Below are positions 8,682 through 16,026 of a DNA stretch of 64,000 bases, piece after piece. The position numbers and the translations under genes were made by a program. Each line of letters starts with the position of its first letter. Within the stretch, counting starts at the first letter, position 1. This DNA is from DATFDN01 sp035685165. GTDB taxonomy: Bacteria > Pseudomonadota > Alphaproteobacteria > Acetobacterales > Acetobacteraceae. The notes beneath the pieces are model-generated. The model saw nothing but the letters and a program-made list of their open reading frames with translations. It was not told the DNA's origin and ran no database searches. The stretch lies in assembly GCA_035685165.1 (NCBI GenBank), contig DASRBI010000008.1, forward strand, positions 124,001-188,000, written 5' to 3'.

Positions 8682-9320
8682 TCAGCCCTCGGAAATCCCG
8701 GACCCATGGGTGCCGATCATGGCGAGCAGCTCGCGCCTTGTGCTCGGGTCGTCGCGGAACGCGCCGAGCATGCGGCTCGTCACCATCGTCACCCCGGTCT
8801 TGTGCACGCCGCGCGTGGTCATGCACTGGTGCGTCGCCTCGATCACCACCGCCACCCCGCGCGGCTGCAGCACGTCCTGGATCGTGTTGGCCACCTGGGC
8901 GGTCAGCTTCTCCTGGATCTGCAGGCGCTTGGCGTAGGTCTCGACCACCCGGGCAAGCTTGCTGATCCCCACCACCCGCCGGTGCGGCAAGTAGGCGACA
9001 TGGGCGCGCCCGAGGATCGGCGCCATGTGGTGCTCGCAGAAGCTCTCCACGCGGATGTCGCGCAGGAGAACGATCTCGTCGTAGCCGTCCACCTCCTCGA
9101 AGGTGCGCTCCAGCATCGCCACGGGGTCGGCGTTGTAGCCGGAGAAGAACTCCTCGTAGGCGCGCGCGACGCGCGCCGGCGTGTCGCGCAGGCCCTCGCG
9201 CGCCGGGTCGTCCCCCGCCCAGGCCAGCAGGATGCGAACCGCCTCCTCCGCCTCCTCGCGGCTCGGCCGCGCCACGGTCGCCTCGGGCGCGACGCGCGCC
9301 GCCGGATTGATTATGTTCAC
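8682..9320 (-). CDS. folE: GTP cyclohydrolase I
   Basis: 212-residue enzyme converting GTP to dihydroneopterin triphosphate, the first step of folate (and related pterin) synthesis. Zinc ligands are visible in ESFCEHHMAPI (Cys and His near residue 89) and THQCM (Cys near 166), and GISKLARVVE is the family signature. I chose GTG at 9320 because a GGAGGG ribosome site lies eight bases upstream and the protein then begins NIINPAAR; an alternative start at 9398 would add 26 arginine-rich residues and reach into the apaG end. apaG lies 91 bp upstream on the same strand. Confidence 0.92.
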   Translation of the reverse strand: MNIINPAARVAPEATVARPSREEAEEAVRILLAWAGDDPAREGLRDTPARVARAYEEFFSGYNADPVAMLERTFEEVDGYDEIVLLRDIRVESFCEHHMAPILGRAHVAYLPHRRVVGISKLARVVETYAKRLQIQEKLTAQVANTIQDVLQPRGVAVVIEATHQCMTTRGVHKTGVTMVTSRMLGAFRDDPSTRRELLAMIGTHGSGISEG

Positions 9321-9411
9321 TGCTCCGGCCCTCCGGCCGGCGCGCGGGCCGCGCGCGCCTTCGTTTCGGCCATATGGCCGCCCTCCGCGGACCGGCAACC
9401 CTCGCGCCGGC

Positions 9412-9816
9412 TCAATGCACCTGCCCGCCCTGGTGCGGGCTGTCGAGGCTGAAAGCCGGAATGGTGACGTCGAAGGTCTCCCCGGAGGCCGGCGCCACCA
9501 TGTGGTACTCGCCGGTCATAAAGCCGGAGGGCGTGTCGAGCGGGGTGCCGGAGGTGTATTCGAAGCTCTCGCCAGGCTCGAGCAGCGGCTGCTCGCCGAC
9601 CACGCCGGCGCCGTGCACGTGCTGGGTGCGCCCGCGCGCGTCGGTGATGCGCCAGGTCCGCTTGAGAAGCTGCACCGGCTCGCGCCCGTTGTTCTCGATC
9701 TTCACCCTGTAGGCCCACATGAAGTGGTTGTCCTCCGGCCGCGACTGGTCCTCGAGGAAGAACGCGCGCACCGAGACGCGGATGCCGCGGGTGGTCTTGC
9801 TGTAGGCGCTTGCCAT
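9412..9816 (-). CDS. apaG: ApaG family protein
   Basis: 134-residue single-domain beta-sandwich of the ApaG/DUF525 family (fibronectin III-like). Recognisable are the opening YSKTTRGIRVSV, the WAYRVKIEN strand, TWRITDARG, and the C-terminal GEYHMVAPASGE with the conserved Gly-Tyr-Met region. The biochemical role is not settled; the gene was named from Salmonella corD/apaG mutants affecting Co2+ resistance and Mg2+ efflux. It sits 67 bp downstream of metZ on the same strand, an arrangement common in alphaproteobacteria, and is probably cotranscribed with metZ and folE. Confidence 0.9.
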   Translation of the reverse strand: MASAYSKTTRGIRVSVRAFFLEDQSRPEDNHFMWAYRVKIENNGREPVQLLKRTWRITDARGRTQHVHGAGVVGEQPLLEPGESFEYTSGTPLDTPSGFMTGEYHMVAPASGETFDVTIPAFSLDSPHQGGQVH

Positions 9817-9883
9817 CGTTAGGCCGGTCCTCCGATCCCGCGCCCGCCAGTGAAGGCGGAGCGCACGCGCCTGTCCATCCTGC

Positions 9884-11086
9884 TCAGAGCCGGTCCAGCG
9901 CCTGGATCAGGTCGGCGGCGATGTCGTCGGCGTCCTCCAGCCCGACCGAGAGGCGGATCACCCCGTCGCCGATGCCGAGCCGGGCGCGCTCCTCCGCACC
10001 GATCCGCATGTGGGTGGTGGTCGCCGGATGGGTGACGAGCGATTTGGAGTCGCCGAGATTGTTGGAGACAGCGATCAGCCGCAGCGCATTCAGTACCCGG
10101 AACGCTGCTTCCTTCCCACCCGCGACATCGAACGTCACCACCGTGCCGCCGCCCGTCATCTGCTGGCGCGCGAGCGCGGCCTGCGGATGGTCCGCCCGCA
10201 TCGGATAGAGCACCCTCCGCACCGCGTGGTGCGCAGCGATCCGTTCGGCGATCACGGCGGCGGCGCGGCAGCCGGCCTCGATGCGGAGCGGCAGCGTCTC
10301 CAGCCCCTTCAGCAGCACCCAGGCGTTGAACGGCGAGAGCGACGGGCCGGTGTTGCGGATGAAAGGCTGCAGCGTGTTCTCCACCCATTCACGCCGGCCG
10401 AGCACCGCGCCGCCCAGCACGCGCCCCTGCCCATCCATGTGCTTGGTGCAGGAATAGACCACGACGTCGGCACCGAGCCCGATCGCGTCCTGCAACAGTG
10501 GCGTGGCGAACACGTTGTCCACCACCACGGCCGCCCCGGCTGCGTGCGCCAGCGCCGCCACCGCGCGCAGATCGACGAGCTCCAGCATCGGATTGGAGGG
10601 CGTTTCCAGCAGCACGAGCTGCGCCGGCCGCGACAGCGCCGTGCGCCACTGGCCGATGTCGGCGCCATCGACGAACTCGGTCGCGATGCCGAAGCGGGGC
10701 AGCAGGGTGGAGACGATCCAGTGGCAGGAGCCGAACAGCGCCCGCGAGGCCACCACGCGGTCGCCCGCCTTCAGGTGCGACATCAGCGCCGCGTTCACCG
10801 CCGCCATCCCCGAGGCGGTGACGCGGCACGCCTCGGCGCCCTCCAGCGCCGCGAGGCGGCGCTCGAGCATCGTCACCGTCGGATTGCCGAAGCGCGAATA
10901 TTGGTAGTGGTCGGCCTCGCCCTTGAACGTCGCCTCGGCCTGCTCAGCGTTGTCGTAGACGAAGCCCGAGGTCAGGAATAAAGCCTCGGCGGTCTCGCCG
11001 TAGCCCGTTCGTTCGGTGCCGGCGTGGACGAGCCTGGTGGCGGGGCGGAGGGTGCTGGGATCAAGCATCATGGCAACGGCCTTCAT
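9884..11086 (-). CDS. metZ: O-succinylhomoserine sulfhydrylase
   Basis: 400-residue pyridoxal phosphate enzyme of the Cys/Met metabolism family that makes homocysteine directly from O-succinylhomoserine and sulfide. PLP contacts are visible as SRFGNPT near 70, the aspartate in VVVDNVFATP, and the Schiff-base lysine in YSCTKHMDG at about 214. The match to MetZ rather than cystathionine gamma-synthase rests on the VYDNAEQAEATFKGE region and on the apaG neighbour; it is good but not decisive. A SAM-II riboswitch precedes it. The start is ambiguous: ATG at 11086, or ATG at 11071, which has an AAGG seven bases upstream. Confidence 0.88.
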   Translation of the reverse strand: MKAVAMMLDPSTLRPATRLVHAGTERTGYGETAEALFLTSGFVYDNAEQAEATFKGEADHYQYSRFGNPTVTMLERRLAALEGAEACRVTASGMAAVNAALMSHLKAGDRVVASRALFGSCHWIVSTLLPRFGIATEFVDGADIGQWRTALSRPAQLVLLETPSNPMLELVDLRAVAALAHAAGAAVVVDNVFATPLLQDAIGLGADVVVYSCTKHMDGQGRVLGGAVLGRREWVENTLQPFIRNTGPSLSPFNAWVLLKGLETLPLRIEAGCRAAAVIAERIAAHHAVRRVLYPMRADHPQAALARQQMTGGGTVVTFDVAGGKEAAFRVLNALRLIAVSNNLGDSKSLVTHPATTTHMRIGAEERARLGIGDGVIRLSVGLEDADDIAADLIQALDRL

Positions 11087-11129
11087 CGCAAACGCGCTCG
11101 GCCGTCGAGAGATCGGGCGGTAATCGGTT

Positions 11130-11192
11130 GCCCGGGCCTCTTTAGCGCGTTTGTTTCACCTCGCCGCAAGCCGGCCGCACAAATCACGAGGG
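11130..11192 (-). promoter_or_regulatory. SAM-II riboswitch in the metZ leader
   Basis: On the minus strand, about 45-105 nt before metZ, the leader holds in order GTGATTTG, GCCGGCTTGCGGC, GTGAAACAAA and GCTAAAGAGG. These conserved blocks and their order match the SAM-II (metA-type) pseudoknot known from alphaproteobacterial methionine genes. When S-adenosylmethionine binds, the pseudoknot is expected to hide the ribosome site and lower metZ expression. The boundaries are approximate. A separate GGCGCC-AC-GGCGCC hairpin lies immediately upstream at 11191-11204. Confidence 0.82.
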
Positions 11193-11213
11193 GCGCCGTG
11201 GCGCCGCTCCCTT

Positions 11214-11241
11214 GTTAGAACGGCCCTGATTGATCCGTCAA
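11214..11241 (-). promoter_or_regulatory. Putative sigma-70 promoter of metZ
   Basis: On the minus strand TTGACG (11241-11236) is followed after 16 bp by TCTAAC (11219-11214), which would start transcription near 11207, just before the SAM-II element. The -35 box is strong and the -10 box is only 4 of 6. Its -35 box directly abuts the -35 box of the tRNA promoter on the other strand. Confidence 0.5.
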
Positions 11242-11258
11242 CCGCCGGCCCATATACT
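11230..11258 (+). promoter_or_regulatory. Putative sigma-70 promoter of tRNA-Gly
   Basis: TTGATC (11230-11235), a 17-bp spacer and TATACT (11253-11258) make a near-consensus promoter. The expected start near 11265 is about nine bases before the mature tRNA 5' end, which is usual for a single tRNA gene. Confidence 0.65.
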
Positions 11259-11273
11259 CGCCGCGACGCCCGG

Positions 11274-11347
11274 GCGGGTGTAGTTCAATGGTAGAACGGC
11301 AGCTTCCCAAGCTGCATACGAGGGTTCGATTCCCTTCACCCGCTCCA
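11274..11347 (+). tRNA. tRNA-Gly (anticodon CCC)
   Basis: The 74-nt cloverleaf has acceptor strands GCGGGTG and CACCCGC, a D-arm containing GTTCAATGGTAGAAC, an anticodon stem GCAGC/GCTGC with loop TTCCCAA giving anticodon CCC (reads GGG), a T-arm with GGTTCGATTCC, discriminator T and an encoded CCA. It is a single gene with its own promoter upstream. The phage-type repressor gene begins its 3' end 11 bp downstream, so the tRNA 3' end is a possible historical integration site, although no repeated attachment sequence is seen. Confidence 0.96.
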
Positions 11348-11358
11348 GCCCGCCCCGC

Positions 11359-12117
11359 TCACATCCTTCCGCCGCGCCAGACCACGCGGCCGATCACCTC
11401 CACCTGCCGCGCCTTTTCGCTCGGGATCCGCTCCGGCTCGTAGATCGGGTTGTCGCTGATCAGGAGCAGGCTGTGGTCGAGCTTGCGCTGCACGCGCTTG
11501 ACCAGCCGCGCATCCTCGTAGCGCAGCAAATAGACGCCGAATTCCCGCAGCCGACGGTCGCCGAGGTCGATCAGCAAAAGGTCGCCGTCGGCGATCGTTG
11601 GCTGCATGGAGTCGCCGACCGCCATTTCGAGGGCGAGCTTCTCGGGATCGACCGCGAGGCTCGACTGCACCCATTCGCGCTCGAAGCCGATCCGCGGCAC
11701 TTGGTCGCTCACGTCGCGCACCGGCCCCTCGTCGGGCGAGCCGGCAAACGCCGCCTCGGTGAACATGGGCGGGGTGACGAACCGGACCGCGCCGCGCCCG
11801 CCGCGCCCGCCTGACGGCCCGCCGGTCCCGTCCGGCCGGCCGAATTCGGGTTCGGGGCCTTCGCCCGTTGCAAGCCAGGCGATGCTCACCTTGCTCGTGC
11901 GCGCCAGCGCGACCAGCCGCTCCCGGCTCGGTTCCGCCTCGCCTTTCAGCCACTTCCGGAAGGCCGACGGTGACACGCCCATGGCGCGCGCGATGCGGTC
12001 GGCGCTGCGCCATTGGGCAACGATCCGCTGCAGCCGGGCCACGAATGCATCCCGCTCGCTGCCCGAGGAGGGCGGCGTGCGCGAGTCGCCCTCCTCTCGG
12101 TGCTCGCCTTGTGACAT
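11359..12117 (-). CDS. XRE-S24 family repressor (LexA/CI-like) with autoprotease domain
   Basis: 252 residues. An N-terminal helix-turn-helix at about 39-59 (ADRIARAMGVSPSAFRKWLK) is followed by a glycine-rich linker and a C-terminal S24 peptidase domain. The catalytic dyad is present: Ser170 in GDSMQPTI and Lys207 in ARLVKRV. A plausible self-cleavage Ala-Gly lies at about 125-126 in EAAFAGS. This is the design of phage CI-type repressors inactivated through RecA after DNA damage. I use ATG at 12117 because the longer frame starts only with TTG at 12192. It is divergent from a Ner-like gene, as in Mu-type phage switches, yet no phage structural or transposase genes are near. Confidence 0.85.
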   Translation of the reverse strand: MSQGEHREEGDSRTPPSSGSERDAFVARLQRIVAQWRSADRIARAMGVSPSAFRKWLKGEAEPSRERLVALARTSKVSIAWLATGEGPEPEFGRPDGTGGPSGGRGGRGAVRFVTPPMFTEAAFAGSPDEGPVRDVSDQVPRIGFEREWVQSSLAVDPEKLALEMAVGDSMQPTIADGDLLLIDLGDRRLREFGVYLLRYEDARLVKRVQRKLDHSLLLISDNPIYEPERIPSEKARQVEVIGRVVWRGGRM

Positions 12118-12140
12118 TAGTCCGCTCTCAGATGTGACAT
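12110..12140. promoter_or_regulatory. Direct repeats TGTGACAT, possible operator
   Basis: TGTGACAT occurs at 12110-12117, overlapping the repressor start codon, and again at 12133-12140, 23 bp apart (about two helical turns). Their position suits autoregulation of the S24 repressor. This is inference from repeat placement only. Confidence 0.35.
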
Positions 12141-12222
12141 CGCCAAACGAACCGTCCAAACTCTCAACACTTTCCTGCCCCGGCTCCGCCAATCCGCCGC
12201 GGATATTCAGAAGGACGCCACT

Positions 12223-12249
12223 TTCTGGCCGAACTGTCTCTAAACAGAA
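12223..12249. promoter_or_regulatory. Inverted repeats before the Ner-like gene, possible operator
   Basis: Just upstream of the Ner-like start are TTCTG (12223-12227) with CAGAA (12245-12249), and inside them CTGT-N6-ACAG (12234-12247). A further ATTCAGAA lies at about 12205-12212. Nested inverted repeats of this kind are usual at divergent repressor/Ner promoters; which protein binds is unknown. Confidence 0.35.
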
Positions 12250-12262
12250 TCATGCTCATACA

Positions 12263-12535
12263 ATGGACGCTACCGCACGCAAAACTCCCCCTCCCGGTTC
12301 AGACTGGCATCCGGCTGATGTGCTCGCCGCGCTCAAGAAGCGGGGACGGACCTTGGCGGGCATCTCGGTTGCCCACGGCTACCACCCGACCGCGGCCGGC
12401 AAGGCGCTCAAGCGCCCCTGGCCGGCAATGCAGGCGATCATCGCCCGCGAACTCGGGCTGACGCCGCAGGAAATTTGGCCCAGCCGCTACGACGAAGAGG
12501 GGGAGCCGCTCGGACGCGCCGGACCCCAGCCATGA
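12263..12535 (+). CDS. Ner/Nlp family helix-turn-helix regulator
   Basis: 90-residue DNA-binding protein. DWHPADVLAALKKRG, the helix-turn-helix from about 38 to 58 (SVAHGYHPTAAGKAL), and the RPWPAMQAIIARELGL and IWPSRYD tail are the hallmarks of the Ner (phage Mu) and Nlp/SfsB family. Ner represses early phage transcription and competes with the phage repressor. The gene is divergent from an S24 repressor, with 145 bp between them. Ner homologues also occur as host genes, so this pair may be a prophage relic or a domesticated switch. No early-operon genes follow; the next gene is on the other strand. Confidence 0.8.
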   Translation: MDATARKTPPPGSDWHPADVLAALKKRGRTLAGISVAHGYHPTAAGKALKRPWPAMQAIIARELGLTPQEIWPSRYDEEGEPLGRAGPQP

Positions 12536-12701
12536 GGGGCGCCGCGTCCGCTCGACGTTCGCTGCACACGTCGGCTCTCCCGCTCTCTCCTCTGCCCCGG
12601 CGCACGCCGCGCCTCGGGCCGCTCACCGCTGCTTTAGCGTTCTCCGGAACACTTGACTGGAATGTCGGTTGCATTCGGTGCCGAACGGACCAGCCAAAGC
12701 C

Positions 12702-13049
12702 TCATCGGCGCATCAGCCCGGCCACACGATCAAGCAGGTCGGAGAGGCTGAACGGCTTCAGTAGGAACGGCCGTTCGCCCGGCACCTCGCGTGCGCGCTC
12801 TGGATTCCCCGACATCAGCAGCACCGGCACCCGCGCCCGGTCGGCCGCGGGCACGAGCTCCTGGCCGAGCCCGCCCGGCAAGGTGCAGTCGAGAAGCATG
12901 AGATCGAAGGAACCACGTTGGAGCAGTGCCAGTCCGTTGCGCGCGTCCGCCGCATGCTCCACCGCGTAGTCGTCGCTGAGGCTGTCAACGACGATCTCTG
13001 CCACCAGCGGATCGTCCTCGACCACGAGCACATGCTTGCGTTCGGGCAT
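12702..13049 (-). CDS. Stand-alone response regulator receiver protein
   Basis: 115 residues forming one CheY-like receiver domain without an output domain. The acidic pair is in VVEDDPLV (D11, D12), the phospho-acceptor aspartate in LMLLDCTLPGG (about D54), the switch Ser in LLMSGNP, and the conserved lysine in FLLKPFSL. Such single-domain regulators act by protein contact, often in phosphorelays or with hybrid kinases; no kinase gene is nearby. ATG at 13049 gives the usual length; a GTG two codons earlier is possible. It is divergent from the GST gene at 13128. Confidence 0.85.
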   Translation of the reverse strand: MPERKHVLVVEDDPLVAEIVVDSLSDDYAVEHAADARNGLALLQRGSFDLMLLDCTLPGGLGQELVPAADRARVPVLLMSGNPERAREVPGERPFLLKPFSLSDLLDRVAGLMRR

Positions 13050-13127
13050 CGACACAGCGATACGTAGGAAGATTGCGGCCTGATAGCGCCGCGATGAACG
13101 ACTCACATACATTTGAGAAATGACAGA

Positions 13128-13793
13128 ATGCTCGAAGGGCGCCTCTGGATCGGGAACCGCCGCTATTCCTCCTGGTCGCTGCGCGGCTGGCTCGCTGTGC
13201 GGCTGGCGGGGCTCGATGTCGCGGAGGTGGTGATCCCGTTGAGCCGCCCCGGGTCGACCGTGGCAATACGCGACGTCTCCCCAACCGGCCTCGTGCCGTG
13301 CCTCGAGCACCGCGGCGCGCTGATCTGGGAATCGCTTGCGATCGTCGAATACTGCGCCGAGCACGCGCCCGCGCTGTGGCCGGCCGAGCGCGTCGCCCGC
13401 GCCCATGCGCGCGCGATCGCCGCAGAGATGCACGCTGGCTTCCGCGAGCTGCGCGCCGCGATGTGGATGAATCTCGGCCGCGACTTCGCCGGGCGTGGCC
13501 GCACGCCGGGAGCACTCGCCGACATCGCGCGCATCGAGGCGATCTGGTCCGAGGCACGCGCCCGCTTCGCCGACGACGGGCCCTTCCTGTTCGGCGCGGC
13601 ACCGGGCGCAGCGGATGCGATGTACGCCCCGATCGTCACAAGGTTCCTGACCTGGCGGCCGGAGCTGCGCCCGGAGACCGAGGCCTATTGCGCCGCCATG
13701 CGCGCCCATCCGCTGATGCGGGAATGGTACGACGCGGCAGCCGCCGAGCCCGAGACCTGGACCTTGCCGGACTACGAAACCCCCTCGGCCTAA
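13128..13793 (+). CDS. Glutathione S-transferase family protein
   Basis: 221 residues with an N-terminal thioredoxin-like glutathione-binding domain (1-80), including NRRYSSWSLRGW with likely catalytic Ser14 or Ser15, the cis-proline loop GLVPCLEH, and the glutathione gamma-glutamyl site ESLAIVEY. An all-helical C-terminal domain follows. Substrate is unknown; GST members serve in detoxification or as isomerases. I use ATG at 13128; a TTG five codons earlier exists without better ribosome site support. The small DUF1674 gene follows 41 bp downstream on the same strand. Confidence 0.85.
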   Translation: MLEGRLWIGNRRYSSWSLRGWLAVRLAGLDVAEVVIPLSRPGSTVAIRDVSPTGLVPCLEHRGALIWESLAIVEYCAEHAPALWPAERVARAHARAIAAEMHAGFRELRAAMWMNLGRDFAGRGRTPGALADIARIEAIWSEARARFADDGPFLFGAAPGAADAMYAPIVTRFLTWRPELRPETEAYCAAMRAHPLMREWYDAAAAEPETWTLPDYETPSA

Positions 13794-13834
13794 GAGAAGG
13801 TTGCGCGGCGGGCCGAGCCGCCCATTTCATCCGC

Positions 13835-13987
13835 ATGTGCGACCAACAGGCCAAGCCCGAAGCTGCCGACAAGCCGCAGCCGCCGCCCGCCCCTTCCCAG
13901 CAGCCGAGGGAAATCGGCGGCCCCAAGGGGCCGGAGCCGACCCGCTACGGTGACTGGGAGCGCAAGGGCCGGTGCATCGATTTTTAG
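13835..13987 (+). CDS. DUF1674/SDHAF4-like succinate dehydrogenase assembly factor
   Basis: 50-residue protein. The proline-rich, disordered N-terminal half leads into the family hallmark EIGGPKGPEPTRYGDWERKG and the terminal RCIDF. In eukaryotes the homologue Sdh8/SDHAF4 binds the flavinated SdhA subunit and prevents loss of the flavoprotein before complex II assembly; the bacterial role is inferred from homology. The SdhE-type flavinylation factor is encoded 5 kb away at 18911, while no sdh structural genes are in the window. Confidence 0.82.
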   Translation: MCDQQAKPEAADKPQPPPAPSQQPREIGGPKGPEPTRYGDWERKGRCIDF

Positions 13988-14073
13988 CGGTTGTCGGCTG
14001 ATCGCCAGCCAGCAGAAGCACCTCATCGGTGATTTCGGCGCTTGGGTCGGCCGATTGGCATCCGCGCTACGTT

Positions 14074-14523
14074 TCACCGCACATACACCCTGATCTCCGC
14101 GCGCTGCACCTGTGGATCCGGCCGCGCGCCCAGTTCGACCCGATCCATCGGCGCGCCGGACTCGATCAACGCCTGCGCGACGGCGACCGCCTGCGGACGC
14201 AGCGCGTCGGCCGCCTTCACCTGATCGGACAGACTCCCTCGGCCCGGCACCACCGAGATCACATCGAACACCACCTCCGGATTGCGCGCCCGCGCGGCGG
14301 CCACCGCGTCGTGCAGCACGCCCTTGTAGTTCTCGAGTTGGGTGCCGGGCTCGATCACCATCAGCGCCGTGCGCGTGTCGAGCGCCGGACCGGCCGGGGC
14401 CGGTGCGGGGGGCTTCGCCTCGGGCGCCGGCTTGAAGGTGGTCTGGTCGATCAGCCGGCAGGAGGCGAGCAGGGCGGCGATCGCCGCCAGCAGCGCCGGC
14501 CGGCGCGCGAGGGATCTGTGCAT
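14074..14523 (-). CDS. Putative lipoprotein of unknown function
   Basis: 149 residues. A signal peptide with a lipobox (LLAAIAALLASC, Cys at about 22) predicts a lipid-anchored periplasmic protein. A proline- and alanine-rich linker (about 33-46) follows, then a compact domain of about 100 residues with alternating strands and helices (TALMVIEPGTQLENYKG, VVFDVISVVP, RAEIRVYVR). I do not recognise the family. ATG at 14523 is chosen because it gives a clean signal peptide; the frame extends eight codons further. It is divergent from the amidohydrolase at 14589, with 65 bp between. Confidence 0.65.
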   Translation of the reverse strand: MHRSLARRPALLAAIAALLASCRLIDQTTFKPAPEAKPPAPAPAGPALDTRTALMVIEPGTQLENYKGVLHDAVAAARARNPEVVFDVISVVPGRGSLSDQVKAADALRPQAVAVAQALIESGAPMDRVELGARPDPQVQRAEIRVYVR

Positions 14524-14588
14524 GGGCGCCGAAACTTGCAGCCGCACGCCCGAGCGGCAAGATGCGCCGCCTTGCCGAGGGAATTTCC

Positions 14589-15836
14589 ATGACGGTCCAG
14601 ACCAACCAGCGCATCGATGGAAGGCGGCTGTGGGACAGCCTGATGCGGATGGCGGAAATCGGCGCCACGCCCAAGGGCGGCGTGCGCCGCCTGACGCTTA
14701 CCGAGGTCGATCGGCGCGGCCGCGACCTGTTCCGCACGCTCTGCGAGGAAGCCGGGCTCAGCGTACGGGTGGACGCCATTGGCAACATGTTCGCCCGCCG
14801 CCAGGGCCGCGACCCGGCGCGCAAGCCGGTGCTGTTCGGCAGCCATCTGGACAGCCAGCCCTCCGGGGGAAAATTCGACGGCGCGCTCGGCGTCCTGGCG
14901 GGGCTCGAACTCGTCCGCACGCTGAACGATCTCGGGATCGTCACCGAGGCCCCGCTCGAGCTCGTTAACTGGACCGACGAGGAGGGCAGCCGCTTCGGCC
15001 ACAGTCTGATGGGCTCCGGCGTCTGGGCCGGCGTGCTCCCGCTCGACAAGGCGTACAACCTGGAGGACGCCGAGGGCGTGAAGGCAGGCGCTGCGCTGCG
15101 CGCGATCGGCTATGCGGGCGCCGCGCCCGCCGCCGCCTTTCCCGCCGACGCCTATTTCGAGCTACACATCGAGCAAGGGCCGATCCTGGAGCGCGAGGAG
15201 AAGGCGATCGGCATCGTGACGGGCGCGCAGGCGCAGGTCTGGTACGACCTCGTCGCCACCGGCCAGGACAGCCATGCCGGCACCACCCCGCCGGCGGCGC
15301 GCAAGGACGCGCTCGTCTGCGCGGCGCGGATCATCGACCTCGTGGACCGGATGATGCGCGCGCGCGGCGAGGCGGGGCGCGGCACGGTGGGCGAGCTGCA
15401 CGTCTCTCCGAACAGCCGCAATGTGATCCCGGGCCGGGTGAAGTTCTCGGCCGAGTTCCGCCATCCCGACGATGCCGAGCTGGAGCGGCTCGCCGCCCAG
15501 TTTCCGCGCGAGGCGGGCTTCATCGCGCGCGACTGCGGCGTGGCGCTGGAGATCACCCCGGTGCTGCGGAATCCCGCCCAGCCCTTCGACCCGGAATGCA
15601 TCGATCTGGTCCGCCAGGCGGCGGCGCGGCTCGGCTACCCGGCGCGCGAGATCGTCTCCGGCGCCGGCCACGATGCGGTGTACGTCGCCCGCCACGTGCC
15701 GACCGCGATGATCTTCACCCCCTGCAAGAACGGCCTTTCCCACAACGAGGAGGAGGACATGCTGCCCGAACAGGCCGAGGCGGGCTGCCAAGTGCTGTTC
15801 GAGGCGGTGGTCGCGCGCGCCAACCGCGTCCTATGA
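14589..15836 (+). CDS. M20-family Zn-dependent hydrolase (N-carbamoyl-L-amino acid hydrolase/allantoate amidohydrolase type)
   Basis: 415 residues. The metal site is recognisable in VLFGSHLDSQPSGGKFDG (His and Asp near 86-98) and in NWTDEEGSRFG (paired glutamates near 131), with a dimerisation domain in the middle (GQDSHAGTTPP) and a last histidine in GLSHNEEE. Family members hydrolyse N-carbamoyl amino acids, allantoate or ureidoglycolate, releasing ammonia and CO2. The exact substrate cannot be decided, as no hydantoinase or purine genes lie beside it. ATG at 14589 follows a GAGGGA ribosome site seven bases upstream, which decides the start. Confidence 0.85.
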   Translation: MTVQTNQRIDGRRLWDSLMRMAEIGATPKGGVRRLTLTEVDRRGRDLFRTLCEEAGLSVRVDAIGNMFARRQGRDPARKPVLFGSHLDSQPSGGKFDGALGVLAGLELVRTLNDLGIVTEAPLELVNWTDEEGSRFGHSLMGSGVWAGVLPLDKAYNLEDAEGVKAGAALRAIGYAGAAPAAAFPADAYFELHIEQGPILEREEKAIGIVTGAQAQVWYDLVATGQDSHAGTTPPAARKDALVCAARIIDLVDRMMRARGEAGRGTVGELHVSPNSRNVIPGRVKFSAEFRHPDDAELERLAAQFPREAGFIARDCGVALEITPVLRNPAQPFDPECIDLVRQAAARLGYPAREIVSGAGHDAVYVARHVPTAMIFTPCKNGLSHNEEEDMLPEQAEAGCQVLFEAVVARANRVL

Positions 15837-15850
15837 CGCGAGGAAGCGTA

Positions 15851-16025
15851 GGGCGGGAAAAGCGAAGCGTTCCCGCCATTTTGCGCGCGCCGCTCGTTCA
15901 CGACCGACGTGCGTTGCGACGGCTCGTCAGGTCGCCTCTCGAAAGAACAGGTCGCGCCCGACAGCCGGGAGCGCCAATAGTCCGGCGTCAGGTGAATATG
16001 TTCCGAAGCAGGCGAGAACGCTTCG
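15851..16025. repeat. Intergenic palindromes between the amidohydrolase and enoyl-CoA hydratase genes
   Basis: The gap contains GGCGGGAA (15852-15859) and TTCCCGCC (15870-15877) enclosing a 10-base loop with two AAGCG-like units, and a second hairpin CGAAGC (16004-16009)/GCTTCG (16020-16025) directly after the stop of the minus-strand hydratase. The first is of the REP-like type; the second could help end transcription of the hydratase, but it has no T-run. Nothing coding is seen between them. Confidence 0.5.
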
Positions 16026-16026
16026 C

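Noticed and set aside
11274..12535. A complete prophage or integrative element at tRNA-Gly
   Set aside because: Only a repressor and a Ner-like gene are found. There is no integrase, transposase, structural gene or repeated tRNA 3' end downstream.
12438..12674. A 78-codon minus-strand frame between the Ner-like and response regulator genes
   Set aside because: It overlaps the Ner-like gene, is arginine-rich, and lacks a ribosome site or known domain.
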